A stretch of 64,000 nucleotides of DNA from Hyalella azteca (Eukaryota; Arthropoda; Malacostraca; Amphipoda; Hyalellidae), in NCBI RefSeq assembly GCF_000764305.2, contig NW_025944001.1:1-64000 (forward strand), written 5' to 3'. Position 1 is the first letter of the stretch; each line of letters begins with the position of its first letter. Shown one piece after another: positions 10,601 to 20,534 of this stretch. The position numbers were made by a program, and so were the translations under genes. Under the pieces are notes generated by a model, which was not told where the DNA came from, did not search any database, and saw only the letters and a list, made by a program, of their open reading frames with translations.

Positions 10601-13250
10601 TACATGTACACACGATGTGTACCATCAAGTACATTGAAGTATCGTCGCATTAGAACCTTATATGCAAGCATGCGCTTCAACAGTAGGTATCCTAGTGCAC
10701 TATGATTTTTTACATATATTGTTAATATTGTACAGTAATATAGCAAAGTGTCAAAAAAGTTTTGGAAACCTCGATAAACAATGGTTTTGTTTCATTTTAT
10801 TTGCGATTAAAATCAATGTATTCATTGGCATCTCACTTCTAATTAAGCTGTACATACAAGTCTTAGTGTATCCATTATTATGTTATCGAAGAGGCAAGGA
10901 AATAACAAGTGTTGGTCAGCGTATCGCCCTTTTTAGCATCATATACTCGATATTTTCATTTATTTATAACAGTGCGCCTGCGCACTCTCCCCACACATCA
11001 CCTGTTACTGAAATTTACCAATAAAATTAACGTTATTCCATCACAATGGCTTCTAATTAGTTGTAATGTAACCCATTAGCTTGGGGGATAAGCTATGCAG
11101 GATTTCCACAGTCATTACTATCACCTGCGCCGAGGAAAGCTGTGCAGAAATATTCCAGTAAAAAAGCGAACAATAAAAACAACAGAGGCACATAAGCAAA
11201 TTCTATATCTCCCACCCAACAGATAATATATCAGTAAAGTTAATAGGTTTGTCTTACCATACAGCACTCATCCTCTCATTCCTCTTGATCATGTCTATAA
11301 ACTCTTGTATTCTAATATTGAACTCGAGGCTCGAGTTAAGTTTTTTGAGTTTAGTTTTGTTCTCGTGGCACCAAGCGAGGCACTTGCTCACGTCGCGCCG
11401 CTCCAGCGACTGCTCCACTTCGTACGCGTTCTCAAACAGCCCCAGGTTCGTCAAACTCTTGATGTTGCGAAGCTCCACCAACTGCAACAATCATCAGAAT
11501 TACAGTGAAAATCACTAAGGTTTTATGTTTCGTGTCATAAAATGATACAGGGTCTAATACAGACGAGTCAGGTAACCTCAAATAATGGTTAAAATTTTAT
11601 AGTTTAATTCAAAGTAAATCAGCTGCAAAGTGGAAACATGCCACTTAAATTCTTTCAACACCGAGAACAAAACTGCCATCATACGCGATAAATGTAATAT
11701 TTCGGTAAAAAAATTTATGTAAATTAATTCGGGGGCTCAGTCAATGCTGAGCCTTTCAATGTAGCGACAACAACAACATTGTTACCTTCTTGGCGGTGCG
11801 GTAGCAGCCTTCCCGCAGCAGGAAGTCTGTGATGAGTCTGTCTATGCGCGTGCTCTCCCAGGCTGCGCGCGCCGCGGCCGAGCCTTTGCCCGCCTGGTCG
11901 AGGTGCTCGATGCGCCTGCGCACAGCACGCGCGCACTCCACCTCCCCGGCCACCGCCTCACGCGCCTGCGCGATACATCACGTGGTCACGGCACGCATCA
12001 CAACCTTACGTCATCACGTGGTCACGGCATGCATCACAACCTTACGTCATCACGGCACGCATCACAACCTTACGTCATCACGGCACACATCACAACCTTA
12101 CGTCATCACGACACGCATCACAACCTTACGTCATCACGACACGCATCACAACCTTACGTCATCACGTGGTCACGGCACACATCACTACCTTACGTCATCA
12201 CGACACGCATCACAACCTTACGTCATCACGGCACACATCACAACCTTACGTCATCACGACACGCATCACAACCTTACGTCATCACGACACGCATCACTAC
12301 CTTACGTCATCACGGCACGCATCACTACCTTACGTCATCACGGCACGCATCATAGCCTTACGTCATCACGGTATAATTATTACTTCATAAACATTACTAA
12401 AATAAATTTCAAGTTGCACATGATTCAGAAGAATAGAATGTTACATAATCTCATTCTTATTGTAATTTTACTATAATACAGCCTAGAATATTCAATGGCA
12501 TCTTTTTTAACCAAATATAGTTCAGCCAAAAATTTCCAAAAATATTATACTTACCAATCATGTACGCAATAGAAGGAAAAATAGAATCAAATTTTCTATG
12601 TGATTGGAATCTTATCAAACCACGCAATGCAAAGTTCATTTTATCATATGGCATGAGCTTCTTACAACATGAATCAATAAATTACACAATAAAAAAATGC
12701 CTTGGCTCTTAAACATTTAATGTAGGTATAATTATATAATATAACCCGGAATAGATAATAAACGTCGGAGCTGCAAGGTCCAAACTTGAGGTGACTAACC
12801 TTCCTCTTGAGGCTTGAGACTTGTGACATGACACCTCTTATCATCTGCGTGAGCTGCTGAGGGCGAGGCATGGGTGACCCTGACAGGGCGGCCTGCATCT
12901 CAGAAGTGCATGCGGCCACTGCAGACACCTCTCGCTCCAGTACCTTCTGAGCAGTGCGGAACTTGCGGTTCAGCACTTCATACGGTACCTGTAAGTAGTG
13001 CATTGTTTAGACTGAGTGTATAAATTATGTGATTCTATTTGCAACTTGCAATTCAATACTTCTTGGTATATCTGAAAGTTGCCGAATTTTGCATAAACAA
13101 TGTCACAATCATGTCACTCGGTTAATAACTTTAACACAGAGATTGCTGGAATTACGTATAAATTGAACACTATTAATAAGAAAATTTTCATTATAAAATT
13201 GACAATTGGAGTAAGCTAACCTTAATAGTTGAGTGCTCCAGAGCTGCCAT
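7512..13250 (-). CDS. MAEA: MAEA / GID9, RING subunit of the CTLH (GID) E3 ubiquitin ligase, 8 exons
   Basis: MAEA pairs with RMND5 to form the catalytic RING module of the CTLH/GID E3 ligase, which acts in the nucleus and cytosol. Eight minus-strand exons (13250-13221, 12988-12800, 11965-11786, 11481-11258, 10529-10438, 9564-9398, 8114-7935, 7613-7512) all use GT-AG introns and join in one frame, giving about 387 residues against 396 in human. Domain order: N-terminal helical region (1-110), LisH (about 112-145, [19 protein letters not shown]), CTLH (about 150-207, [17 protein letters not shown]), CRA (about 208-295, [14 protein letters not shown]) and the divergent GID-type RING (Cys303, Cys306, His321, Cys322, Cys329, the PNGYVYG loop at 346-352, Cys369). 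It ends KVFVM, as human MAEA ends KVYIM. No disabling mutation was seen. Introns are 232-1283 bp. The start codon is uncertain. Confidence 0.96.
7742..7991. repeat. 96-bp tandem copies spanning the exon 7 / intron 7 junction
   Basis: The real junction copy (about 7907-7991) is followed in the intron by a full copy (about 7811-7895) and a partial one (about 7765-7800), with a 96-base period. Each full unit holds the last 57 coding bases of exon 7 (MNENN to YGSN), the GTGAGC donor and about 39 intron bases. The second copy differs by a few mostly silent changes and keeps an intact donor. Confidence 0.92.
7935..8114 (-). CDS. MAEA: MAEA exon 7 (GID-type RING)
   Basis: 60 codons, phase 0, starting [12 protein letters not shown] and ending [12 protein letters not shown]. 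It includes [10 protein letters not shown] and MNENN, hallmark MAEA RING sequences. The acceptor is TTGTCCAG|AAC and the donor AAC|GTGAGC. The last 57 coding bases are copied into intron 7. Confidence 0.96.
8645..8925. repeat. degenerate 18-19-bp repeats in MAEA intron 6
   Basis: Imperfect units resembling CTTGCTCCTCTCACAAAAC. The plus-strand open frame across it is a repeat product inside a minus-strand intron. Confidence 0.8.
8926..9406. repeat. 80-81-bp tandem array ending at the exon 6 donor
   Basis: The block GACGGATTTATA (a variant at 9235) occurs at 8993, 9074, 9154, 9235, 9315 and 9395. The last occurrence contains the end of exon 6 (9398-9406) and its donor, so each unit carries a copy of the nine terminal exon bases plus GTCAGA or GTCACA. 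Confidence 0.93.
9398..9564 (-). CDS. MAEA: MAEA exon 6
   Basis: 55 codons after the split Lys, from [20 protein letters not shown] to [12 protein letters not shown]. The acceptor is GTTGCAG|AG. The donor TCC|GTCAGA is weak, but it is the only one that restores frame and gives the human spacing (16 residues from CYK to CPVC). The last nine exon bases and the donor are the edge of an 80-81-bp array. Confidence 0.9.
10096..10445. repeat. about 20-bp array of the exon 5 splice donor
   Basis: Seventeen copies of TCACTAAC (plus strand; GTTAGTGA on the coding strand) in units of about 20 bases such as TCACTAACTTGTGTCACGTG. The terminal copy is the real exon 5 donor. Closest copies share TGACACAA|GTTAGTGA with the junction, which includes eight exon bases. 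Confidence 0.93.
10438..10529 (-). CDS. MAEA: MAEA exon 5
   Basis: This exon was recovered from homology and phase. It encodes [16 protein letters not shown] then [14 protein letters not shown], matching human HARKHF to LAFPPDT. The acceptor is GAGCAG|GCAC. The donor ACAA|GTTAGT is the last of 17 TCACTAAC (plus strand) copies in the adjoining array. A split A|AG codon gives Lys. Confidence 0.92.
11258..11481 (-). CDS. MAEA: MAEA exon 4 (CTLH)
   Basis: 224 bases, 74 codons plus two bases. It starts [14 protein letters not shown] and runs through [20 protein letters not shown] and [18 protein letters not shown]. The acceptor is GTTGCAG|TTG and the donor GTATG|GTAAGA. The split codon TG|G gives Trp where human has Arg. 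Confidence 0.95.
11786..11965 (-). CDS. MAEA: MAEA exon 3 (LisH)
   Basis: 60 codons, phase 0 at both ends, beginning [10 protein letters not shown] and containing RRIEHL and the LisH core. There are 16 residues before RRIEHL, exactly as in human. It is much GC-richer than the introns. The acceptor GCGCAG|GCG has no visible polypyrimidine tract because a 28-bp minisatellite runs almost up to it. The donor is AAG|GTAACA. Confidence 0.93.
11972..12371. repeat. 28-bp minisatellite at the 3' end of MAEA intron 2
   Basis: About 14 units of roughly 28 bases (ACGTCATCACGGCACGCATC then ACAACCTT), some with an inserted GTGGTCACG. It ends a few bases from the exon 3 acceptor. Long plus-strand open frames over it are repeat artefacts. 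Confidence 0.93.
12800..12988 (-). CDS. MAEA: MAEA exon 2
   Basis: 63 codons, phase 0 at both ends, from [15 protein letters not shown] to SSLKRK. The acceptor is CTTACAG|GTA and the donor AAG|GTTAGT. It corresponds to human VPYETLNKRFRAAQK to SVLKRK, with the same length. Confidence 0.95.
13221..13250 (-). CDS. MAEA: MAEA exon 1 (coding part)
   Basis: It encodes [10 protein letters not shown] and joins exon 2 as K|VPYE, matching the human TLK-VPYE junction. The donor is AAG|GTTAGC. The frame stays open upstream to an acceptor-like TTTACAG at 13362-13368, just before ATGATGGGG (13353-13358). The exon may therefore start at 13361, with translation from 13358 or 13355, adding about 36 residues. 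An out-of-frame ATG overlaps the position just upstream of 13250. Confidence 0.75.
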
Positions 13251-13361
13251 ACATCGGTTGATCTGGCTGCTGCCATCAACCTCTGCTGTATGTTGGGAAC
13301 TTGTATCATTCTCGGATATTTGGGAGTTTGTGCCAAAGATATTGTGGCTCCCCATCATAGA

Positions 13362-13368
13362 CTGTAAA
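13362..13368 (-). other. candidate splice acceptor upstream of MAEA exon 1
   Basis: TTTACAG on the minus strand just before TCT and ATGATGGGG. It would imply a 5' UTR exon further upstream and an in-frame start at 13358. Evidence is sequence pattern only. Confidence 0.4.
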
Positions 13369-13379
13369 CATAGCATCAG

Positions 13380-14779
13380 TGTGTATTGAATGGGCTTTAT
13401 AATGTTACAGTAATATGCTAAAAGTCAAAGACAATCAATATAATCAAATATGTCTCAAATAATGTTAACCTGAGGTTTAATTTGAAGTTTAGATACATTA
13501 TAGGCTAAAGCAGTACTGCTATTGTGGCAGAATTTTGAAGAAGGTATTTCAAAACCTGTCAAAAGCAAAGATAAGCAACTCAATTTGTTTGAAGACTGTA
13601 TAGAAAAATGAAGTAATATTTAAATTGTTCTTTCAATTTTATCAGATAAATTTTACTTTCACAATTAATTTCTAATAATTCTAGAATTGTATATACTTCC
13701 TGGAAAACTCTAATTTTTAAAATAAAAATTACATCATTTTATTCAAGAATAAAAGCCAAATCAATGGCATTAACAAAGAGCATACAAAACAATATGATAA
13801 AAATGGCCAAAAAACCAATACCATCTGCACCAGCAATGCTAGCCAAGCTCCCAATTAAACCTAGTATAAAAAATATTGTTTTTTGCTGCTTCTCTTAATG
13901 CTCAAGTCTCAAGGATAATATAGAAACATAAGTGGAACAATGGCTTACAAAGGCAATACTATCTAACTCACCAAATTTTCAGAAACAGGAACAAATCCAT
14001 CCATAACTAATGAGGCTTCATTTAGCACTCAGATGGAATCTGTATGAAAACCTGGGAAGGACAACAAAAATTTATTGGCATACTTAATATACTTAATAAC
14101 TTAATATTGCCATATAGGTACTTAATTTATTGCCATATACTTAATTTGTAGTTTCAGGATTGCTTTTAAAATAAATAATTTCAATTGAATGCCAGGGCCA
14201 GACTGCCAGCCTCTTAAGTGGTGACTGCTGTTGAAACTCAACTATCTTTGACACATCAATTATTTTCCCACTACTGTTTCTGGCAAAGAAACTTTCAACG
14301 GAATATGGATTATGGTTATAGAAATTAAACAACTGATTCAGTTGAGTGATGAGTCACAAAGTGGTTGATTCAACCAGTTAGTGGTTGATTCAACCAATCT
14401 CTTGCTGCATGGAGCTTCTGCATAACTACGTAAAGATGCAAACAGCCTTCAAAAATGTCATTCAGAATTTTATTCACAGAGTAATTTGAACATTATATAC
14501 ATTGATTCAGCATAGAAAAATACTACTCCAGGAATAGCTTAGGTATTCATTTAAGCATTACCATCTATAATATTCTCTTTCCAAAAATATTCTGTCAAGC
14601 AAATTAGTTTTTTTTAGCATATACTATGATAATGATTATGGGTAGTAGACAGATTCATTACACATTGCGATCATAATTATTATAAATTTACCATCACTTC
14701 CTTATGCACAATTCTCATCATTTCCTTGTTCATAAAGACTAGATTTTAATCGAATTCACTCAGCCTCCATTATTCACAC
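13380..14779. other. AT-rich 5' flank of MAEA
   Basis: The MAEA promoter and any 5' UTR exon should be here or further right, but no promoter motif is convincing. GTGGTTGATTCAACCA is duplicated at about 14361-14396. No coding sequence was recognised. Confidence 0.4.
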
Positions 14780-14794
14780 ATTCTTCTGTGCACC

Positions 14795-15005
14795 TAATTA
14801 ACACATTCTATGTTATTCCTTCACTCACACATTCTCTGCTATTCCCCGACTCACATTCCCCGCTATTCTCTGACTCACATATTCATCAAATATTCTCTGT
14901 TATTAATTAACCCACATATTCTCTGCTATTCTTTTACTCCCATATTTTCCATTATTCCTTTACTTGGGAATTCCCCATTATACCTTTACTCACATATTCT
15001 TTTGG
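14795..15005. repeat. degenerate CTATTCTCTGACTCACATAT repeats
   Basis: Imperfect pyrimidine-rich units of about 25-35 bases with recurring ACTCACAT and ATTCTCTGCTATTC. The period is too ragged to define. Confidence 0.65.
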
Positions 15006-15260
15006 TCTTTTCATAAATATTTTGCACTTCTTCCTGTCAATTTCAATACTATACTATTACAAACCAGGTCATATTATTTAAATTTCAACGAATGATGTCA
15101 ATTTGGCAGTCCCTATAATTCATTATTCCCTTCACAATTAAATGGTCAATACTCCATAATTGAAGAAAAAAAACACCACCAACAGTTACATGCACGCACA
15201 TGGGAGTATTGGAGAACGTTTTTATACACAGAGAACATATAATGGCATTGGAGAATGTCT

Positions 15261-15605
15261 TTAAAATAGAAGGCAATGAAAACTCAGGTAGTTCCATATT
15301 CTGTTGGCTGAAGGAAAGAAGGAGTGTTGGCGGACATTGGTTCTGCTGCATGGGACCTGCAGCTTCTGTTGGTGCCCCCTTGTTGTGCATGTGACTGGTT
15401 GACACAATCCTGAAGGAGGTTGGACATCGACTGGGCGATGCAGAATTTTGTACAGCATGCATGCTTTGTCTGCCATTCTCCTCAGACGGAGCTTTTCCAG
15501 CTGAAGTCTGGCTACCATCTCAGTGGCACTGGATGTGGGGCTTAAGTCTCCCAGGAATCTGCGGGCAGCTCTGCATTGTACCATCTCATGGGAGGTTTTC
15601 ACTAA
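15261..15605 (-). pseudogene. non-LTR retrotransposon reverse transcriptase C-terminus
   Basis: The minus-strand open frame contains VQCRAARRFLGDLSPTSSAT, then LEKLRLRRMADKACMLYKIL, TRGHQQK and HSFFPSANRIWNYL. This order (QRRAAR-F...TSSVTEML...R..R....MYKI..G...TRGH...NSFFP..I..WN.L) is the typical C-terminal region of CR1/jockey-like ORF2 proteins. The palm and endonuclease are absent, so it is a truncated relic. Confidence 0.85.
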
Positions 15606-15609
15606 GCTA

Positions 15610-16178
15610 ATTAACCGAATGGGAAAATTAGGGTTGTTGTTCTAGTATTCAATGTAATGGAGTTGGAATGGAATGATATATTTATATAAAATTCAATAAA
15701 ATGGTGTTCATCTTTTTGCACATGCAATAATATTTCAATGTGCGACTAGAGCATTCCCGCCATTCTTGGAACCACGAGATTACTACCTCTTGACGAAATA
15801 ACTCCTATCAAAAATTTAACATTCAACAAAAGTGCTTAGTGCAGTCACTGCGGTGAGTGCATGAGAGTGATGGTTCACGATTGCTCACTGATCACTGAAT
15901 ATTGATGATATGGCCTTTGACAAATGAGGTTGTTGAACCAAGCTCTGCGATACAAGCTCCTGCGTATCAGTTAGTTGCTTTAAAAAAATTGTGAGTTACC
16001 TATGAGTACAAGCTATGACACCTTGAGTGAAATTTTATCCCTAGTTATACAGACTGCTCCAATTGATTCGTTGCTCCACTTCCTTTTGTAGATTTTTCCA
16101 AAAATGCAATGTAAGTGAAAGATTTGAAAGAGTTAAAGACTTTTCTAAGCAATATTCAGAATAACTTATCTTGCAATG
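15610..16178. other. nothing recognised
   Basis: AT-rich spacer between the RT relic and a TIR element, without coding or repeat signals that I can support. Confidence 0.4.
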
Positions 16179-16180
16179 TA

Positions 16181-17469
16181 CCATCAAACGGGGTAAAAAG
16201 GGACGGGCGGGGTAAATAGGGATGCGCGTCCCACATTTCGTAGAAATGTTGTAGCAGCTAAACTAATCAAAATATTGCAAAACTAAAAATAGTGGCGTAA
16301 ACTTCAACATTTATACTATCTATTATGTATAAAGCTAGTCAAGAAATCAAACATTTACTATCTCTAAAAAAATCACTGAAAAAAAAAAGTGTAAAAAGTG
16401 CGATTTTGGAAAAGTACCTCTGCTAAGGTCTGGAGCAAAAAAAATATTCGCTGTATTAAAAAATTGTACTTACATAAAAGTTGCACCCAGGTGTCAGCTT
16501 GAAAACGTAATTGATAGAATTTGCCTATCTCATTCCAAAAAAATGGCAGCCATTTCCGCGCGACAGGGTAAAAAGGGACACCCCCCAGGGTAATTAGGGA
16601 CACCCTTAAAAATGCATTTACAGTAGAACCTCAGTTATCAAAGGCTCCAGTTAACAAAAAATTGATTAACAACAAAGAATTTTGATTACATTTACCTTGC
16701 TCAGCAAAAAAAATTCACTTATCAAAAAATTAGTGCATCATCAGTCATCACAAAATTGTACATAGAATGCTATATATAGAATTGGGCACCGGACATCATA
16801 GAATGAAAAGTAATTGACCTAAACTATGATTTATTTCTTCAAAACATAAGATGGTTGTCACTAAAACATTTTCTGTTTCGGGTACGTTTTTCACAATCTT
16901 TTTTGTTATAGTGAAATCACTAGACTCAGTTAAAATTGTGTGAAATTACAAACCATCATGTAAGCTTACAGATACAGAAGAAATGCTACATGGCTGCTGA
17001 TACAAAGCTTGCAGTGGACAAGGTCGTTGTCAAAGCTCAATGGCATGTCCATGGATACAGTAATATCACATTACGGTAATTAATGAAAATTGGAATATCA
17101 TATCAATAAAGGAAAAACAAGTAAAAATCACAGATAATGTCCTGTATTTTACATCTACATCATCTACAATGAAAGAGGACTTCAGAGTACTGTTAGTAAT
17201 GGATGAGTAAACTCTGCATGCTTCAAACATTTAAAAATTAACTTTTATTGCAAGTGTCCTGGATTACCCTGTTCCCAGGGGTAAATTGGGACAGTTTTAT
17301 TTTGCGACTGGCACCTTACAAATAGCATATGGAATTTTTTTGAAGATGTCATTTGATAGCCCTCGCAAAGAGCTATATAATGAGCCTAAACTTGTTTCTG
17401 AAATGTTTCATGGTAAGAAGTTATTAACAAAAAACGCTCAAAACCGTCGCTTTTTACCCTGTTTGACGG
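16181..17469. mobile_element. non-autonomous DNA transposon, TA target site, TIR CCATCAAACGGGG
   Basis: The left end is TA|CCATCAAACGGGGTAAAAAG and the right end, reverse complemented, TA|CCGTCAAACAGGGTAAAAAG. Further GGGGTAA / TACCC blocks lie inside each end (16205-16218, 16563-16603, 17266-17292). TA flanks both sides (16179-16180, 17470-17471). No transposase was found. At 16621 a CAGTAGAACCTCAGTTATC block resembles a pogo/Tigger-type TIR, suggesting a nested insertion, but its partner end was not found. The tips resemble those of the element at 19021. Confidence 0.75.
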
Positions 17470-17584
17470 TAGCAATAACTATGAATGTTGCAATGACAAG
17501 TCTGAATAAAAAACTATTTTGAAGGTTTGATAGTTTAATTCTAAATATAAGCCATGAAAACAAATATAATTTTTCCCATTTTCT

Positions 17585-18027
17585 AGGAATTTAAAAGCAG
17601 AGAAAATACCACAAAAATTCATCATATCTTTATAAGAGAAAACGTTTTGGAGTCCAGCTCTATTGTCAGTTCATAATACAAAATTCTGTTCAGAAAAAGT
17701 TCAGTCCTAGAAACAGAAACAAATCAATTAGTAAAGTAAAATGCACTGTCAGGTTTCAAAATGGAAAATAAATAAATAAGACATCAAATTAAAGCTAGTA
17801 AACAGCCTATCTATTTACTATTTCAAGAGGAAAAGAGCTAAAAGCGGCATTCAGACTAGGCTTCTGCTTGAATATATACAGGGATTCTAAAATTCATAGA
17901 TCACTAACACCGGATACAGAAGCTAGAATTTTGAAATCACTACCAGATACAGAGGTGTTGCACTGCTCGGCATGAACACGTACAGCAGAATGAGGTGGAT
18001 GTGCAAGTAGGTTCCTCGTTCTATAAC
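17585..18027 (-). repeat. Penelope pseudo-LTR, left copy
   Basis: Direct repeat of 22889-23331, about 95% identical by eye. It begins AGGAATTTAAAAGCAGAG and also covers the end of the endonuclease coding sequence, as in Penelope elements where the repeat includes coding sequence. Confidence 0.9.
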
Positions 18028-18076
18028 TCCTGCCCTTATGCTCAGCCAGCCTAGTATAGAAATTGCATGCTGTCAT
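17894..18076 (-). pseudogene. Penelope GIY-YIG endonuclease, C-terminal half
   Basis: It contains VGMTACNFYTRLAEHKGRSY then PPHSAVRVHAEQC. VG....L..R..EH followed by PHS.I..H...C matches the C-terminal nuclease of Penelope-like elements. A stop at about 18077 separates it from the preceding YRYSCAQC segment, where the family has the second Tyr of the nuclease motif. Confidence 0.88.
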
Positions 18077-18082
18077 ACCGAC

Positions 18083-18481
18083 TTACACTGATGCGCATTG
18101 CGCACAACTATATCTGTAAACTAGTGACGATCGCATAAGAACAGATAGGGTATCCTCATACCTGAAAAACAAGCCAATTCTATAATTGTTAACAAGCAAC
18201 ACATGAAGATTTACATCCAGAAGATATTTAGCAAATAAAACTTTTAATTCCTTTGACATAGTCTCAGATGTGGGTCCAAAGTAAGGAGAAGAACAGTAAA
18301 CAACCTTCCTACTGTCACACTTGGGAACGACTGCAGTATATTGCTTGGACATCAACTTTTTAATTTGGGTGAGCACCAGGTGTGATGGAAAGCCATTTTG
18401 AGAAAAGATATTGCGCAACAATTCAAATTCAGAGTGCATGGCTAGGAAAGTAGAACAAATGCAAAAGCCGCAGTTTATCAA
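18083..18481 (-). pseudogene. Penelope RT thumb / linker to endonuclease
   Basis: About 130 codons with SSPYFGPTSETMSKELKVLF and ending YRYSCAQCASV, the start of the nuclease domain. A frameshift or stop near 18482 separates it from the palm fragment. Confidence 0.85.
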
Positions 18482-18484
18482 TGT

Positions 18485-19018
18485 TTAGACCCCATTTAAC
18501 TTGAAACAAAAGGAGCAGAAGCTAAAAAAGCTTGAGCTTAAGCCGGTAAATGTCAATTTTCTAAAAACAGAAGTTTGGAAACGGCAATTAGATTTGGTAA
18601 CTTTGCAATCAAGGAGAGACAAGCTATTGTCTGATTCCAGCTCCATGGTGAATATGATAGAATTATGTTGGAGATTAAGATAGTCAAAGAAAAGGCCCAC
18701 ATGAGAGGGATGCTTAAATATCAAAAAGGTATTGTCAACATATTGGTTATAGAAAATTGGCTTAAAATCAAGAGGACAATTGGCCAACCATGTAGCCTCG
18801 TGAAAACACATGAATATATTGGCAAAGGTAGGGCCGAGTGGAAGTCCCGTGCCCAAGCCGTTAATTTGCCTGTAAAACTTGCCAGCAAATATGAAAAATG
18901 AGTTTAGCACAGATAACTCAAGAAAAGATTTGAAAAAATTGCAGTTAAAACCCATGACAAGGTCATTGACATCTTTAAACAATTAATTGAGACAAATATT
19001 GATGGTTTCAGAAAGAGG
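18485..19018 (-). pseudogene. Penelope reverse transcriptase palm
   Basis: It contains GKFYRQINGLGTGLPLGPTF and ANIFMCFHE, then FYNQYVDNTFLIF, MELESDNSLSLLDCKV and VFRKLTFTGL, the Penelope RT palm motifs in order. The catalytic YVDD is YVDN here, which would abolish polymerase activity. The match extends to 19018 with one in-frame stop and joins the next fragment across the insertion. Confidence 0.92.
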
Positions 19019-19020
19019 TA

Positions 19021-20412
19021 CCATAAAATGGGGTTACTTTGACTCCCGGGGTAACTTTGACCCCTTTTCCTTTTTTTAACAAAAATCCCCAAAACTCAAA
19101 AACTATTTGACATAGAAAAATTTTGTCAATGGCCAGTAAAGGCCTAATACTGAGGGTACGTAACACAATATAAAGATTCAAAAAGTTTGCATATTTGATA
19201 GGTTAAAAAATTAAAAATGTGACCCACAAAAAAGAGCTATTATTTAAAGCCTGTCAGAGTACCCCCTCCATTTTTTATATTTTTTGGTAAAATAACTCCA
19301 GGCTTTGATGAATTGTAGTAGAACTCTTCTAGTTACATATGCAAATGACAAATTTAAGAAAAGTATTATAGTTTGCAAATGGGGGCCCTGCCCCCCAATG
19401 GGGGAACTCTGACCACCTAATGGCAGCCGTGACGGGGTAACATTGACCGGCTTGGAAATTGAGTTAAAATTACCATAGGTACCTATATAACATATTTCAT
19501 GTTTGATACACCTATTAATGTTTTTTCTTTGTTTCAGACTCAACAGAGTCATATACAGGGTGTTTCAGAATTAAGTAACCCTTTTAATTTGTTAATAAAT
19601 AAAAAACTAAGAACGTTATGAAGTTGAAACTTGTTTTATTTGAAAGAAGAACATTTTCATGGTAATATTGCATCATAGTTACGTCATTATCCTGTATAGC
19701 TTGCTAAATTTGTGTTTAATTATCAAGCCTTAAATTTTCATCATGATTCGCTACAGCAAAGAAGAAAGAACAAAAATTATCGCTACAGTCAATAACGATG
19801 TCAATAACAGAAGTTCAACGTGATTACAGGATCCATTTCAAAACAAGGATCCTTCAAAAAACACAATTAAATATCTTTATCGGAAATTTGCGGATATCAA
19901 AAATTTGCACTCTAGTCAGAAACACTAATGAAGGTTATGAAAGCAACAAAGAGAAGAGCCCTATAACACCCTGTATATGGTAATTTTAACTTAATTTCTA
20001 AGCTAGTCAATGTTACCCCATCACAGCTGCCATTAGGTGGTCACATTTCACCCATTGGGGGGCGGTGCCCCGAATTTGCAAACTATGACACTTTCCTAAA
20101 ATTTGTCATTTGCATATGTAACTAAAAGAGTTCTACTACAATGCAACAAAACCTGGAGTTATTTAGTTATTTTACCAAAAAATATAATTGATTTTACCAC
20201 CCAGTCTAATATACCCCAAGAGCTGGGGTAACAAAGACCATAACTTTTTTTGAAATTACATCAAACTATGAGAGGCAGGAGCCAGCAATTTATGGTGAGT
20301 GAAGCTAGAGTATACACCTGTATTTTGCAGGTCTAAGTTTAAGTTTAACTTACCTAGTAAAAAATGGCATCATTTAAAAAAAAAAAGTGGTCAAAGAGAC
20401 CCCATTTTACGG
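19021..20412. mobile_element. long-TIR (snapback) DNA element inserted in the Penelope RT
   Basis: TA at 19019-19020 and 20413-20414 flanks tips CCATAAAATGGGGTTACTTT and (reverse complement of the right) CCGTAAAATGGGGTCTCTTT. Removing the element and one TA restores the RT reading frame (NIP-LSET), which fixes the ends. Inner arms of about 240 bp (about 19245-19480 and 19980-20215) are long inverted copies. No transposase of its own was seen. Confidence 0.9.
19554..19975. mobile_element. deleted Tc1/mariner-like element nested in the snapback element
   Basis: Tips TACAGGGTGTTTCAG and (reversed) TACAGGGTGTTATAG with TA on each side. Inside, from about 19744, a plus-strand remnant reads MIRYSKEERTKIIAT..., resembling the N-terminal helix-turn-helix of transposases from acagggtgt-ended elements. 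It is frameshifted and the catalytic region is missing. Confidence 0.82.
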
Positions 20413-20419
20413 TATATTA

Positions 20420-20530
20420 GTAAATAAATTTTCCACATCAAAAGAGGCCATAGTCAATTCCTGAACATTGGTAAAACTCTTCAGGCGATCTACGGACATA
20501 TAAGTGTTATCCACAGTATATTGGTTGGTC
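20420..20530 (-). pseudogene. Penelope RT fragment between the two insertions
   Basis: It encodes TNQYTVDNTYMSVDRLKSFT to FDVENLFTNIP. The FDV..LFTNIP motif is a hallmark of Penelope RT. It is continuous with 21718 once the LTR is removed and with 19018 once the TIR element is removed. Confidence 0.9.
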
Positions 20531-20534
20531 ATAA

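Noticed and set aside
7317..12371. CRISPR arrays
   Set aside because: The repeats are contiguous tandem units without unique spacers, in a eukaryotic gene.
11829..12476. 215-codon and 150-codon plus-strand proteins
   Set aside because: The frames run through the antisense of MAEA exon 3 and a 28-bp array (repetitive [17 protein letters not shown]). They are shadows.
18501..18901. Plus-strand frames over the Penelope RT
   Set aside because: Antisense shadows of the RT palm.
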